Shown here: in pieces, positions 1 through 12,644 of the stretch
Position numbering within the stretch: the stretch's first letter is position 1
How the letters are laid out: each line of letters starts with the position of its first letter
Origin: Macrobrachium rosenbergii
Taxonomy: Eukaryota; Arthropoda; Malacostraca; Decapoda; Palaemonidae
Direction of reading: 5' to 3'
NCBI RefSeq assembly: GCF_040412425.1
Contig: NC_089749.1
Coordinates: 38,210,570-38,274,569 of the forward strand
Length of the DNA: 64,000 nucleotides
Translations under genes and position numbers: made by a program
The notes under the pieces: model-generated
Seen by the model: only the letters and a program-made list of their open reading frames with translations
Database searches by the model: none
What the model was told of the DNA's origin: nothing

Positions 1-1280
1 ACAAACATGTCTGGGTAATTCTTCCTGTCCCAGCTGATCCTTAAGAAAAACTGTAGTGGTCTCATGTGTAGTCTGCCTAGGAGAACGAACTGTCCAATGG
101 ATGATGACATACCTGGAAGGTTCATCCATTCGTTGGCAGAACAGTTTTCGAGAGAAAGAAACTTGTTTCCTGTCTTCAGACAACACTACTCTTTTCGGGG
201 ATGGAGAAACCAGAAAATTCCAAGAGCCTATCATCATCTCTAAATAGAGAATCTGTTGAGGAGTCAGCTGGGATTTCTGCATGTTGATCATCAAGCCCAG
301 ATCCTGGGCCATGAGAAGGGTCCTCCAAAGGTCCTCTGAACACTTCTCTCTTGATTGAGCCCGAAGGAGCCAATCGTCTAGATAGAGGGAGACCTTGATT
401 CCCATCAGATGGAGCCATTTCGCAAGGGGAGAGAGAACTCGTAAAAGCTTGTGGAGCTGTTGAGCAAGGAATTGGAACACTGTTCTCGTATACAAACCTT
501 AGATACTTCCTTGAATCCAGATGCATAGGGACATGGAAGTTTTGTCTCCATCCTGAACTTTGTCTTCTGAATGAAGACATTCAGGGTGCTGACGTCCAGG
601 GTGGGCCTCCAGCCTCCTGACGCCTTGGGCATCACAAACAGACGGCTGTAGAATCCTGGGGAGTTCACATTCTCGACTAACTCTATCGCCCCCTTCCTGA
701 AGAGGGACAAAACTTCCCCTGAGGGGGCCAAAAACCCCTTTGAGCCTACGCAGTAAGCTGTCAATACTATTGGCATGCTGACCAAAGGAGGATTTTCCTT
801 GAAAGGACATTTATGATCCAAGGTTCTGCCCCTTTCTCCCTCCATCTCTCCCAGAAGAGAAGGAGTCTGGCTCCTACTGGAGTTTGGAGGACATAGTTCT
901 CACTTACAGGAGGAAGCTCTAGTCAAGGATTTCTTAATAGCACGTGAGACGAAACGGCCACTACATCAGGATCTAGAATAAGCTCTCTGTCTGCTGCCAT
1001 GAAAGGGACACAGAAGAGTGGATATCTCCTTAGGCTGCCTAGAGGACTGGGTCAAAAGATCCTGGTGCTTTTCTTCTGAAGATCTGATGCTATCCCCAGA
1101 ACGGTGGCCTGTGGCGACAAATGGTGATGGTTCAGAGGGGAAACCAGAAATGACAACTTCTGCGAGGGATTAACTCCCTTAGAGGTGTAAGAACACCAGT
1201 TCTCTCTTTTTAAGAACTCCCATTGTATAAAGGGAAGCCAACTCTATGGAGCCATCCTTGATACCCCTTGTCTATACATG
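1..1280 (-). pseudogene. DIRS element A: reverse transcriptase region, frameshifted, runs off the window edge
   Basis: Read right to left, this stretch encodes a DIRS-type reverse transcriptase. A pre-RT segment (GARLLLFWERW) is followed by RLFVMPKASGGWRPTLDVS near 600-660 and the catalytic-type box YLDDW near 365-385. After that come LGLMINMQKSQL and a beta-strand like YLEMMIDSWNF. YLDDW instead of YADD/YIDD is typical of DIRS and related tyrosine-recombinase elements. Several frame changes are needed to follow the protein, and there are in-frame stops upstream near 850-1250, so it is a relic. It belongs with the gag remnant at 6449-8466: both are on the minus strand, in the expected order, and are separated by a precisely bounded inserted transposon. 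RNase H and recombinase would lie beyond position 1. Confidence is high for RT, moderate for membership of one element. Confidence 0.8.
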
Positions 1281-1450
1281 TAGTGCAGCAGATAATTGCA
1301 TATTTCATAAGAATCGTTCAGATAGTGAAACAAGCATGAAATTTTGCACAAGTGCTCTTTAAAGTTCCCTCTATCAGAAAAGGGCGCTGGCCACGCAAAA
1401 AATTTAATATGGCGGCCAAATTCAAGATGGCGGCCAGTATCGACAGATTT
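1281..1450. repeat. Left terminal inverted repeat of the 1281-6448 transposon
   Basis: It matches the reverse complement of 6290-6448. Subterminal parts of both arms contain AAGATGGCGGCC-like boxes (near 1409-1437 here). Those boxes could be transposase or host-factor sites. Confidence 0.85.
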
Positions 1451-2187
1451 TGGCTAATTTTTCACTAGAATGACATGTATTTGCTTCTAGCAATATGGTA
1501 AAGCTCTTCTATACTATTTCTTGTGAATATTATGTTTCTGTAGCTTCCCAGTACAGTTTACCTTTAAATATGGGGCTATATGGCTGCAAGAAAAGGTAGA
1601 AACAATAATTATAATGAGAAATAATGCCCGTTCAACAATTATCGTTTTAAGCATGGATCTTGGTTTCTGTGGTTTTAGATCCTAATGAGGCCATCTCTTT
1701 CGAATAACTCATCAATTTTGAAGGAAAATTAATAAATGTAAAAGAGTGTATGTCTACACACAACCAGGGCACACTGGTGACATCACTGCTGTGTAACTCA
1801 GCATGGGGTTCAGTGCCAGCTAATCCAGCTTTACTAATCCTGTAGTCTTAGACTAGTAGTTGTAGTATAGTTTAGTTTAGTGTCCCAAATGCTTTCTAAC
1901 AGCCCCAGACCAGCTATAGTTAGATAGCCGCACCTGAATAGACAGGATGTGCTTGGGAGAGCCGAGCCAAGGGTATGGGGCTGTACATGATGGTTCATGT
2001 ACTTACCGGATGGTGTACAGATCACACGGGACTTAAATGGCACTGGATGAATGATCGGGCTAGGTGTAGGGAGACCGAACCTAGTTGAATCCCATACAGG
2101 AATGTGTGCTTTGTTTAAGGTGGTAAAGGATAACCCCTCGGCCTTAATCAAAAGTGAAATCATGGCAGAATGTGATGCCAATCAATA

Positions 2188-5100
2188 TTGAGCAGTAGAA
2201 AAACAAACTGGAGTTTGTGTTGTCTTTGTCAGAAGGACAAAAGAGGTGAGCACTTGACATCACCTCCAAGTCATCATGTCCTAGACCATGATGGGTACAC
2301 AATGCTGGCAAGGAACATTCCCATGTTCAGTGAAATTAATGAAATGCCACTGATAATGGATCCAGCAAGGCTGGATGAAGGTGATGGCATAGAGGCCACT
2401 CTCAGGAAAAATGCAGCAAAATACCATGTGAACTGTCGCTTGTTGTTTAACAACACTAAACTGGACCGTGCAAAGCGACAATCCAATGACCAGACCAGCA
2501 ACACTGAGACTAGTCGTGCAAAACTGCGCCGAACCAGTCATGACAATGAAGTTTGCATTTTCTGTGAGAAAGTGGCACCTGCATCTGATCTCAGACAGGC
2601 TAGTACTAAGGGCCTTGACTTGAAATTGCGTGAATGTGCAGAGATACTTAGTGATGGCAAGCTCCTTGCTAAGTTGACTGGTGGGGATGTCATTGCACAG
2701 GAGTTTAAGTATCACCATGCCTGTCTTTGTGCCCTCTACAACAGAAAAGGTCCTACCTGAGGAGCCTTGAGAAAGACCAAGGTAGCACTGAGTCAGAATC
2801 AGATGTGTATCCACTAGTTCTGTCAGAACTGATGACATACATTGTTGAAAACAACCTTTGTTCAGATGATCAGTCACATTTCGGCTGGCAGATATTTGCC
2901 ACCTCTACCAACAACGTCTGGAACAATTAGGTGTAGAGTCACCAAGTGTAAATTCCACGAGACTCAAAGACAAACTTCTGGCAGAAATTCCAGAACTTGA
3001 GGCTCATAAATCTGGCAGAGATGTATTACTTGCATTTCAAAAGGATGTGGAAAAGCACTTGCTCAATCATCTGATCTTTCAGAGGCAGTTATCATTGCTA
3101 AAGCAGCAAATATTCTCAGAAAGTCTATACTTGATCATCAGTCACGGTTTGATGGCACATTTTCTGAGGCTTGTGTACGAAATTCTGTGCCTCCTCTCCT
3201 GCTCCAGTTTGTAGGGATGGTTGAGCATGGGGCTGACATCAAGTCACAGTTACGATTTGGAGCATCAAAGTCAGACCAGGCCATTGCACAGCTCATGCAG
3301 TTCAACTGCTACTCCCGATACAAAGAGGAGCAACAACTCATAGACACTCCAAAGACAGAGAAACACCATTCCCAGTCTACATGGGACTCTCAGTCTATGC
3401 CAAAACCAGGAAGAGAAACCTGGTTGAAATGCTACATCAGTATGGCCTCAGTATCTCTTATGACAGAGTACTGGAGGTCTCTGCACAGTTAGGAGATGCC
3501 ACAGTTAGCAAATATGTGGAGGAGGGTGTGGTCTGTCCCCAGTACTGCGAAAGGGTTGTTCACCACTGCAGTGATGGACAACATCGACCACAACCCATCT
3601 GCAACTACTGCCACTACCTCCTTCCATGGAACTAGCATCTCCATATTTCAGCACCCCACCAAGGAGAACACTGGACAGGAAAGACAGCAACTAAAGTTTG
3701 CACCTGAAAGTGAGGTCGGTGCCTGAATTGCCGGACACATTCACAAACATCTCACCAGCTTCCTTTCAAACAAAGAACCCTGTGCCACCAAACACTGCAA
3801 TACCAAAGCCACCCACAGATATCTTGGGGCCACAGCTTGCACTGGAGTATCAGTGGCTAGACAAGGTCATAGTCACCCAGGAAATAGATGATGCAGTGAA
3901 TCTGGCGTGGTCAGCTCATCACGCTTCAATGAAGAGAAGCCCAGAATTTGAAGTAACCATAACTTCATTGCTTCCTCTCCTGCGTGATCAGGCTCATTCT
4001 GTTGCTACGATCAAACACGTGATGCAGAAAGTGCAGGATGTCACTGATTTTCTGAACCTGGCCAGATACCCATAATCACAGCTGATCAGCCAATCTATGC
4101 CGTAGCAAAGCAGGTGCAGTGGCAGTGGCCTGATCAGTATGGCGAAGACAAGTATCTGGTAATGTTTGGTGGTCTGCACATTGAGATGGCAGCAATGACA
4201 TCTCTTGGTACTCTTCTTCATGGCAGTGGTTGGACAGGAGCTCTGGTGGAGGCAGGAGTTGCTTCATCTGGAACTGCAGAATCCTTCCTGTCAGCTGCAA
4301 GTGTAACCAGGACACGGCAGATGCACCAGGTTACAGCCTCTAGTTTGTACAAACTCCTGAGGACAGCATACACTGACTACTGTGCTGAGAAAGCAAACAA
4401 CAATGAGCAGGCATTAGAGTTTGAGGAGTGGTGTGACCTTCGAAGACAGCAGAGTCCACAGTTCCACTTCTGGCACATGGTGTTGTCTATGGAACTTGTG
4501 ATATTCCTACTGATCAGGTCCTTCCGTGAGGCCAATTTTGTCCTCTACTGCCAGGCATTGCATGAGCTGATACCCTACTTCTTTTCCAACAATAATACAA
4601 ACTATGCTCGTTGGCTGCCTATTCACCTCAGGGACATGCTTACCCTAGAGAGTTCACACCCAGAGTTGCACAAGGAGTTCAAGGCTGGCAACTTTGTTGT
4701 GCACAAGACCAGTCGCCAGTTCTCAGCAATGGCTCTTGACCAAGCTCATGAGCAGACCAATGCCTTTATAAAGGCTGATGGCGGAGCCATTGGGCTGACT
4801 GAAGATCCGTCAGCACTCAGAAGATGGATGGTGGCTGGCCCAGAGATCATCCGCTTGGTGTCTGCATACGAAACAGAGGTTCAAAGTAGGAAGAGTCTAA
4901 TGAGCAGACAACACACCATGAACAAACACCTCATGCGCTGAAGACATTCTTGGAGAGAGTCAGCAAGCTGTCATTGGCTTTGCAACACTTGGGAAGTCCT
5001 TTTCAGGAAGAGAGCCAGGATCTGTATTCCATTGACAACAAAGACATTGCCCACCCCAGCTCAGCAGAACTTCTACAGACACACCTTGACAGAGGCCGCA

Positions 5101-6031
5101 CTAAATTTCAGAAGTTTTCAGACTCTTTGGCAAACAATGCAGTCTCCTTCTATGAGCCGATAAAGAAGAACAGAACTGACTTCTTCAGGCAGAAGCTGCT
5201 CCTGTAGAACAGTCAAAGCAGAAACTTCTGAAGGAGGGTTTGCCAGCTTTTCTCAAAGCTATTTATATCCTGTCAGAGCCGTGAATGTGATCTGCAGGAA
5301 TTCTTCCAGCACGAGAATCAAACATTCCCAGCTTCCCTTAGTGAGGGTGGTAGGCTGTACACATGTCAGAAGTCTCAGCTGACCTCGGTCCTGGAGAGTC
5401 ATGTTACACTAGAAGACAAAGAACCAAAGACTGATGTCCTCATTGTAGATGGATCAGCTTTGGTCCATGCCTTGCCACCAAAGAAAGGAAAGACCTTTGA
5501 GGGCTATGCACTTTGCGACTTCTTGCCTGTGATACAATCCTATAGCAGCAAGTACACATCATCACATCTTGTATTTGATGTATACAATACATCCAGCCTC
5601 AAAGCTGAGACCAGGCTCCAACGTGGTCAAGGAGGATGGCGCAAGGTGACAGACAAGAACACAATTCCATCCAACTGGCGCAATTTCCAAGACACGATGC
5701 CAACAAGACAGAGTTGTTCCAGTTCCTGGCAGACAAAGTTGCCCAGATGTCTGCCACAAATGTTGTCATTGCCACGAAAGGGTCTGCTGTCCTCAGCACT
5801 CATGAGGCTAGTCTTCAGGGACTGGAAAAGTGCTCTCATGAGGAAGCTGACACCCGCATCTTTCTCCATGCCAAATATGCCACAGAACATGGAGCCAAGA
5901 CCATCACGGTTAAAGCAAATGACACAGATGTTCTTGTCGTTGCAGTCAGTGCTTTCTCCACTCCCACAATCTAGGGCTAGAGAAGCTATGGGTGGCATTT
6001 GGCCAAGGCCAGAGTCATGCTATTTCAGTTG
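2188..6031 (+). pseudogene. Broken gene of a widespread transposon-borne protein (putative transposase)
   Basis: Successive plus-strand frames follow one protein of roughly 1200 residues. It opens with MSSRKTNWSLCCLCQKDK at 2188, then GDGIEATLRKNAAKYHVNC and a second Cys pair CIFCEK near 2560. Later blocks are LSISYDRVLEVSAQ (near 3450), DNIDHNPSATTAT (near 3580) and KYLVMFGGLHIEMAAMTSLG (near 4150). A long clean segment follows (4114-4941), with DQAHEQTNAFIKADGGAIGL near 4740. The last block is SHEEADTRIFLHAKYA then NDTDVLVVAVSAF, near 5830-5950. From memory this protein type is repeated in many cnidarian, fish and crustacean genomes, as expected of a transposon. The two Cys pairs suggest an N-terminal zinc-binding part. 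At least five frameshifts or stops make it inactive. I cannot assign catalytic residues. Confidence 0.7.
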
Positions 6032-6289
6032 AAAATAGCATATTAGTTAAACTGTCTGATCACATGAATATACCATTAAATAAAACAGTTGGTCTCTATG
6101 TCTGCTAGCGCTGTGGATAGAAAAAAAAACTTTTATGGCAACCATTTTTCCGCCATCTTGGTTTACAATTCATTTAGTAAGGGTTTTCAATAAAATGTGG
6201 TATGGAACATTTTTATAACCTAAAGTCGAGGTTTAAAAAAAAAAAAAAAACTGGCATATTCCATCAATAGATGCTCCCAAACCAGTGAA

Positions 6290-6448
6290 TCTCAACATAG
6301 ATGGCGGCCATTTTGAAAAAAGCCGCCATCTTGGATTTTCACCAACCAGCGCCCTTTTCTAGAAGAGAGCGTAGTCTTAGGAATGTTTGTGCCAAATTTC
6401 ATGCTTGTTTCACTATCTGAACGATTTTTACAGCAATCTGCTGCACTA
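6290..6448. repeat. Right terminal inverted repeat of the 1281-6448 transposon
   Basis: It ends CTGCTGCACTA at 6448 and is followed by ATG, the presumed target duplication. It contains GATGGCGGCC and GCCGCCATCTTGG in opposite orientations, so a small palindrome sits inside the arm. Confidence 0.85.
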
Positions 6449-8466
6449 ATGAGAGTACTGTACTCCTAGCCAGTCCATAGCACTATCTTTGGCAAAGCAG
6501 GGCAGTCCTTAATCTTACAAGCCAGAGCACCCACCTCCCAGTCAAGGAAGCTTACAACTTAAAAAACTTTGAACAAGTTCTTAAGAGGGTGGGCTAATTC
6601 TGAAGCGCTGAACATAATCTTTGCTGAAGAAAAAGCAGATCTTCGGGACTAGTCGATCAACCTGGGGAAGTCCCCTGGAGGAGGCAGAAACTCCCAGGGA
6701 AGGAGCTTCCCCTGTGGCATATGATAATTATCTCGCCTTGGATAACCTGGAAGGAGGAAAACTGAAGATGGCTCTCCCTTGATCCCTCTTCTCCACCAGC
6801 CATCCATCAACATCACTCAAGGCTTTCTTTGCCGAGGAAAAAGAACCAACTTCGGCAGCTTCACAGATTCATTAGTTTGCGATTCCATTAAAAAGGCAGA
6901 AGCGGGTTAAGACGGGGCTGCTGGTGAAAATAAACTTGAAAATGTAACTAGAAGATACCTTAACAAAGATGTGTAAGCTGATGGGTGAGCATCCTGAACA
7001 AGAACATCATCTTCCTCATCAGAGGATACAAGAGACAAGGCCAGGTCTGGAGGTTGAGGTGCTGATGGAGCCTTCTTGAATAGGATCAAAATGCTGTCCA
7101 GTTTGCCTTGAATAGGGTCCACAGCTGTGAGGGCTTGTGTACTTGCAGCAGACTTAGCCTGAAGGAGGGGAGTCAGTTGCACTGAAGAAGGCACTGGGTA
7201 CTTAACCACTTGAGCCCCAACCAAAGAAGACAGAGCTGAGAGGCTGACAGCAGAAACTAGATGATTGGTCGAAGACGGGCAATCAGGCGCCGATGGGTGC
7301 TCTGCAACCACTGGACATATGGGCATCACTGAGCATTTGGGCATCATCAGGCACTCTGTGGTGCTCAAGAGAAGATTGGCACTCAGGAACTGAAGGGCAA
7401 TCAGGTGCTAATGAGAGCTTTGAAATTCTCAGGTGATACCGGGTGCTCAACACCCAAGGAAACTTCAGAAACTGCAGGGAGCTTGGGAAGTAAAGCGCTA
7501 GGAAGCCAAACTCTGACTCTACCAAAGGGGGCACTGAAAAAAAAAAAAAAAACACTCAAGGTTGTCCCAATGACTACAAGATAGACAAGGGCTACACACA
7601 GGTTTCTTGAATCTCTTACATGGCACTGGGGGAGAACGCGACACATCCACCGCATGACTTTTCAGAGGACGTGACTCGTCCACAAAGCGCCATTGGCGCC
7701 AGGGACTAGACTCATCTGAACTTGTCGAAAGATAATCTACATCCAAAGATATGCTTTTCCAGTGGCACTTGGCTGCAACCTGGGATTCAGGAACAGGTTC
7801 AACTGTGGGGGTGACTACGCATAGGCAAACCCCACCGACCTCCCTTAGGCTACCAGTTTGACTCCTCCCAGGTTTAGGGGGGTATGCCACTGACCTCTGC
7901 CTAGGAGAATCGGTGGGACAGGCAGTCACCTCTGCCACTAACACTTCACTAGCACTAGGTGTTAATGGACACTCCGAATCACTCTTATTGTCCATTACGA
8001 CTTTCATAGATGTCGCTAATTGGGCAATGGATTCCACTATCAATTTGAACCTCTTATCAATCTTCAACTCAAGGCTGGCAATGGGGTTGGGTTCTGAAGT
8101 GAGAGAGCCAGGTAAAGGAGAGGGTTGAACAGATGGAGAACTGGGAACAGGATTCACAGAAATCACAGGAACATCAACATCAACATTAGCATTAGAATTA
8201 GGAGATTCCTGGCTAGCTAAAGACTTGCTAATCTGTCTAGCAGTTGCCTTCCTCTTCTTATCACTGGCCAGTTTATTCAAATGTGACTTCAAAGTTTTCC
8301 ACTTCTTACTGTCCCAGTCTCAACACTCCTTACATCTTAAATCCACTGGACATACCTGTCCCCTACAGTCTGTGCAGATCGTATGTAGATTGTAAGATTC
8401 TTTAGTCAAACAAGTATTGCAGCCTTTGCTGCAATACCCAAAGCTGGTTGAGCTCGAGTCTGACAT
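6449..8466 (-). pseudogene. DIRS element A: gag-like gene with N-terminal Cys-rich domain, broken
   Basis: The frame starts with ATG at 8466 and reads a Cys-rich N-terminus with CSKGCNTC, then CTDCRGQVC and RCKEC. An in-frame TGA follows at about 8320. Next comes a basic segment (SHLNKLASDKKRKATARQIS) and a long Ser/Pro-rich low-complexity region to about 7500. There the A/T homopolymer at 7538-7552 breaks the frame. The rest is Ser/Ala/Pro-rich down to about 6907. The layout (Cys cluster, basic patch, disordered linker) matches the gag N-terminus of DIRS C and D here, although sequence identity is low. Position and strand fit the RT at 1-1280. Role inferred: nucleocapsid protein of the retroelement. 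No spliced intron is evident at the place where C and D have one. Confidence 0.6.
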
Positions 8467-8849
8467 TATGGAAAGAACAAGTCAACTAAAAGTCACAATT
8501 GGGAAAAGTGTCTTAAATTCAATTAATAATGTTTCAAAAAGAAAGCTAACTCTATCTATGCCACAAGGTTACCAATGCAAGAATACTTCACCAATTGACA
8601 AAAGGACAATCAGAAAAATAACGAATTCCAAAACAAAGCTGCTGCTAATAACTGGTGTATAGCCATCAGCTGGCAGAAACAAATTGAAGCTCTTTTGCTA
8701 GTTGTTCCTCTCTTTCCTCGAAAGTGGGCGGGGCTAGTCACCTACCCAAAACAAAATAGCGCGACCCATGAATTTCAAAATTTTAGCTGCTGAGCGAGTG
8801 AAACTAATAATAGTTACTTATATAAAAACAGGAATTTAATCTTGGTGTT
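8467..8849. other. Non-coding stretch between DIRS A gag and the hAT element
   Basis: This is probably leader or terminal sequence of DIRS A, because it lies directly upstream of the gag ATG on the minus strand. I see no clear inverted terminal repeat, gene or promoter motif in it. Confidence 0.4.
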
Positions 8850-8857
8850 CCCTAGGG
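8850..8857. repeat. hAT target-site duplication, left copy (CCCTAGGG)
   Basis: It is identical to 13563-13570 and directly abuts the terminal CAG of the element. Confidence 0.92.
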
Positions 8858-9052
8858 CAGTGGTTCTCAAACACAAAGTCATGACCCCTGGGGTCGCCAA
8901 ATGCTTTTGGGGGTGGCGAGATGATGTTAAGAAAATATAAATATAAGTAAGCAAAAAATAGTATTATGGTCAACTTTAGTTTTAAGGCTAAATCATAATA
9001 ATTCTGCTAAAATATTTCAAATCAATAATAAACCAAATGTTTATATTTTAGT

Positions 9053-9347
<295 letters not shown>

Positions 9348-9829
9348 CATTTATATATAACTATATATACACCTTATATTTTGTCATTTTACAGTAATCT
9401 TTAAGAATAACACTGAAAAGAGAGCCGGGTGGGACAATAGTAACACCATGGGCCTTGCAAAAAACTAAACTAAATACTACACACTAGTGATTCCCCCACT
9501 GCTGCGCTGGGACTAAGTTTCTATGCAGTAGTGTCATTGATTTTAAGCTAGCATTATTAGTTTTGGAAGGTATGATTTATCAAACATAAACGTCTTTTTT
9601 TTGCTATTTTTGACAGTTCTGAGCAAGGGTGTATATCCGTCAGTCCAGCGTGATTCTCACAAGTAGGATATTCCCTCGCTAATAGCATACTAGTTTTGCC
9701 GTAACTTACTCATATTTTGTCATTTTATTTTTCCCCTTTAAGCAAACGAGTCTGTTAACTATAAAAAACGAAGCAAAATTATTAAAGCTGATGGACTTTC
9801 ATGTATGGGTAAATGAATACATAATATTT

Positions 9830-10160
9830 AAATAAAACAAACTAAACATATAAAGAAATACAATAGTAATTATGAAATAATAAATTGAATAAATTTAAGA
9901 TATACAAAAGGAAAATAAGTAAATAGCTGAATAGTTAAATAGATAAATAAATGAATTAACACATTTATAGATAAATGCAAACAAAAATGAATGAAAAAAT
10001 AAGTAATTAAATGAATATATAAAATGTAAAAAATTAATGGATAAGTAAATAAACTGATTGATTGATAAATAGATTAGTTAATGAATAAATAAATCAACTG
10101 ATGAAATCAGTAACTGATTAGTTGATAAGCAAATAAAAAAACAATAAATATAATATATTT
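9830..10160. repeat. A-rich degenerate AAAT/GATA-like simple sequence inside hAT
   Basis: Repeated AATAAATAAATG-like words give a biased low-complexity tract without coding content. Nothing else is visible between the microsatellite and the transposase start. Confidence 0.7.
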
Positions 10161-10705
10161 ATATATCTAGCCACTGATAGTGTTAAACTATTATTCATAA
10201 TTTTTTCCACGCATTACATTGTATTATACAATATACTTGCAATAGTTCCAATATTTTACCTACATTTCCTAGAAACATCGTACAAAACCGAGATGTCACC
10301 TCCCCATCTCACTGTCAATTTACACTCGTACGTTCAGTACCTGTCCGTTTTCCAGTCCTGAGCTCCGTTGGCGCACAGTGAATGAGCGTGACCAGTTGCC
10401 AGATGCTTAATAACAATGCATCACCAATTTACAGTAAAATTTTGACTTTTGCTTGATACTCAGGGTCTCAGATTACGTGATGCTTAAAACTAAATGTCAG
10501 TATACATACTTTCAAATTTATCTGGTATTTAAATAACAATTAATTGATATTTTATCTATCTGATTATCAATATGGCATTTACTATCAGCAGTCCAAGACG
10601 GCACATGAGTCGAGTTAGTCAACGGTGAGTCTTTCCTCAGTCACAGCTGCCTCGTGTGTGTTTAGGGACAATTTTTGATAGCAAGCTATATACATATTAA
10701 GCAAC

Positions 10706-12640
10706 ATGGAGCGATGGATAATTCGTAGGACTGCAAACAAGGAAGGAACATCAGATACTGACAACAGTGTCTCAGAAACAACTGATGAGATTCCTTCCGA
10801 ACTACCATCTACCAGTTCTACTTCAAACATAGATAAAAGGCAAGACAAGCGTAAGGGTAAGACCTCCCAGTATGACCAATCATCCAAACCCAAACTTCGG
10901 AAATATCAAGCAGAATTTATAAAATTCGGATTCACTAGTTTTACCATTGATAAGATGCAGTACCCCCAATGTGTTATGTGCTCAGAAGTACTTGCAAATG
11001 AAAGCTTAAAGCCTGTGAAAATGAAAAGGCATTTGCAAAGCAAGCATCCTTCTCATGCTGATAAACCAATAGAATTTTTTCCGTCGAAAGGAGGAGAGTT
11101 GCAGGGTCAAAAACAAGTGCTAGCTCAGAAAACCACCACCTCTGCCAAAGCTCAGATGGCATCATTTGAGGTAGCATACCTAATTGCACAGTCCAAGCAG
11201 CCACATACCATTGGGGAAACCCTCATGAAACCTGGTGCAGTGACTATGAGTCGGATTATGCATGGTAATAAGATGGCCCGTGAGCTGGAAACAGTCCCGC
11301 TGTCTAACGACACCATTACTCAGACGAATTAATGACATTTCAAATGACATTAAGTGTCAGCTGATTGAGAGGGTTAAGGGAAAGAAGTATGCTTTGCAGC
11401 TAGATGAGTCGACAGACATATCAAATTCTGCACAATTACTTGCATTCATTAGATACAGTTTTGGTGGAAAACTTCAAGAAGACATGCTTTTGCACTGTAC
11501 TAGAGGGGACCTGTACAGGTAGTGACATTTTCACAAAGCTAGACACCAAAATACAAAAGGAGGGCTTGTCTTGGGACCAGTGTGTTGGTGTGTGCACAGA
11601 CGGTGCTGGGGCAATGTTGGGTAAGAGGAAAGGACTTAAAGCAAAAAGTTTTACAAGTGGCACCTCACATAAATTTTACACATTGTATTATTCACAGGGA
11701 AGCTCTTGCTAGCAAAGCACTCAATCCAGAGTTAAGCAGTGTTCTTCAAACTGCGATTAAAATAGTAAATTACATCAAAACACGTCCCATAAATGCCAGG
11801 CTGTTCTCCACACTCTGCAATGAGATGGGCTCGGAGCATGAAGCACTGTTGTTCCACACAGAAGTCAGGTGGCTGTCCCGAGCAAAGTTCTCAGCCGCTT
11901 ATGCGAACTACGAGATGAGGTGCGCCTGTTCCTGATCAAATCTGAGTCCCAACTTGCTGACTATCTGACTGACCCTGACTGGTTAGCAAGTCTAGCATAT
12001 TTGTCTTGTATATTCGAAAGACTTAATCTGCTGAATTTATCACTACAAGGCCCAAACACGAACATCTTGATTCTTTCTGACAAAATTGATGCATTTACAA
12101 GGAAGCTGGAACGATGGGCTGTGCGAGTTGATGGGGGCAGTGTTGAAATGTTTCCTGAGGTGGAAGAATTTATGGCGGAGAATGAATTAGCGTCGATAAC
12201 GTGAAGGTAATGATCACGACTCACCTACAAGGTCTTGTGGACCACTTCAAGAAATACTTCCCAAAGAGACAACCCACAACAATATGACTGGATACAGCAA
12301 CCATTCACTGCTACAGGGGATCACTTATCATCCGACATGGAGGATGAGCTGCTGGAACTCTCCAGTGATCGGACTTTACAGGCATCGTTTGGCTCAACCA
12401 CACTGGATGAGTTCTGGATTTCAATTGCAAGGAATATCCACGATTATCCATGGCAGCAATGGATGTATTACTTCCTTTTGGATCAACCTATTTATGTGAA
12501 AAGACTTTTTCGGCACTGACTTATATAAAAACAAATACCGATCAAGACTCAGGGTGGAGGATGATCTCAGTTGCCATCTCTGGTATCAAACCCAGGATGG
12601 AGTTACTGTGCTCAAAAAAGCAGGCCCATGTATCTCACTA
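10706..12640 (+). pseudogene. hAT transposase with BED zinc finger (ZBED5/SCAND3-like), frameshifted
   Basis: ATG at 10706 opens a 208-residue frame. It has a disordered N-terminus and a BED-type finger near 10965-11050 (CVMC, then KRHLQSKH). The chain continues through several frame changes with RRINDISNDIKCQLIERV and the first catalytic Asp context LQLDESTDISN near 11400. The second Asp context is CTDGAGAMLGKRKGL near 11595. HCIIHREALASK near 11680 and TEVRWLSR near 11860 follow. The C-terminal dimerisation block is split over two frames (DEFWIS near 12405; AMDVLLPFGSTYLCEKTFSA near 12455). The order is that of the hAT family, which cuts and pastes DNA. At least five frameshifts exclude activity. 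Domesticated relatives (ZBED5, SCAND3) exist in animals, but the intact ends and duplication show a plain transposon. Confidence 0.9.
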
Positions 12641-12644
12641 ATTG

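Larger units (their letters stand above)
1281..6448 (+). mobile_element. DNA transposon with ~160-bp terminal inverted repeats, inserted in DIRS A
   Basis: The left end (1281, TAGTGCAGCAGAT) is the reverse complement of the right end (ATCTGCTGCACTA-type, ending 6448). Similarity continues inward about 160 bp, including AATCGTTCAGATAGTGAAAC and AAGCATGAAATTT. ATG occurs immediately outside both ends (1278-1280 and 6449-6451), consistent with a 3-bp target duplication. The flanks are halves of one minus-strand DIRS element. The interior carries one long decayed gene on the plus strand. A 3-bp duplication with CACTA/TAGTG-like termini recalls the CMC (CACTA) group, but the terminal letters are inverted relative to classic CACTA elements, so superfamily is left open. 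Total length is 5168 bp. Confidence 0.85.

Noticed and set aside
1281..6448. Firm assignment to the CACTA superfamily
   Set aside because: The termini read TAGTG..CACTA, the reverse of classic CACTA..TAGTG, and I could not identify its catalytic motifs.
10706..12640. Domesticated ZBED host gene
   Set aside because: Terminal repeats and an exact 8-bp duplication surround it and the frame is broken many times, so it is a dead transposon.
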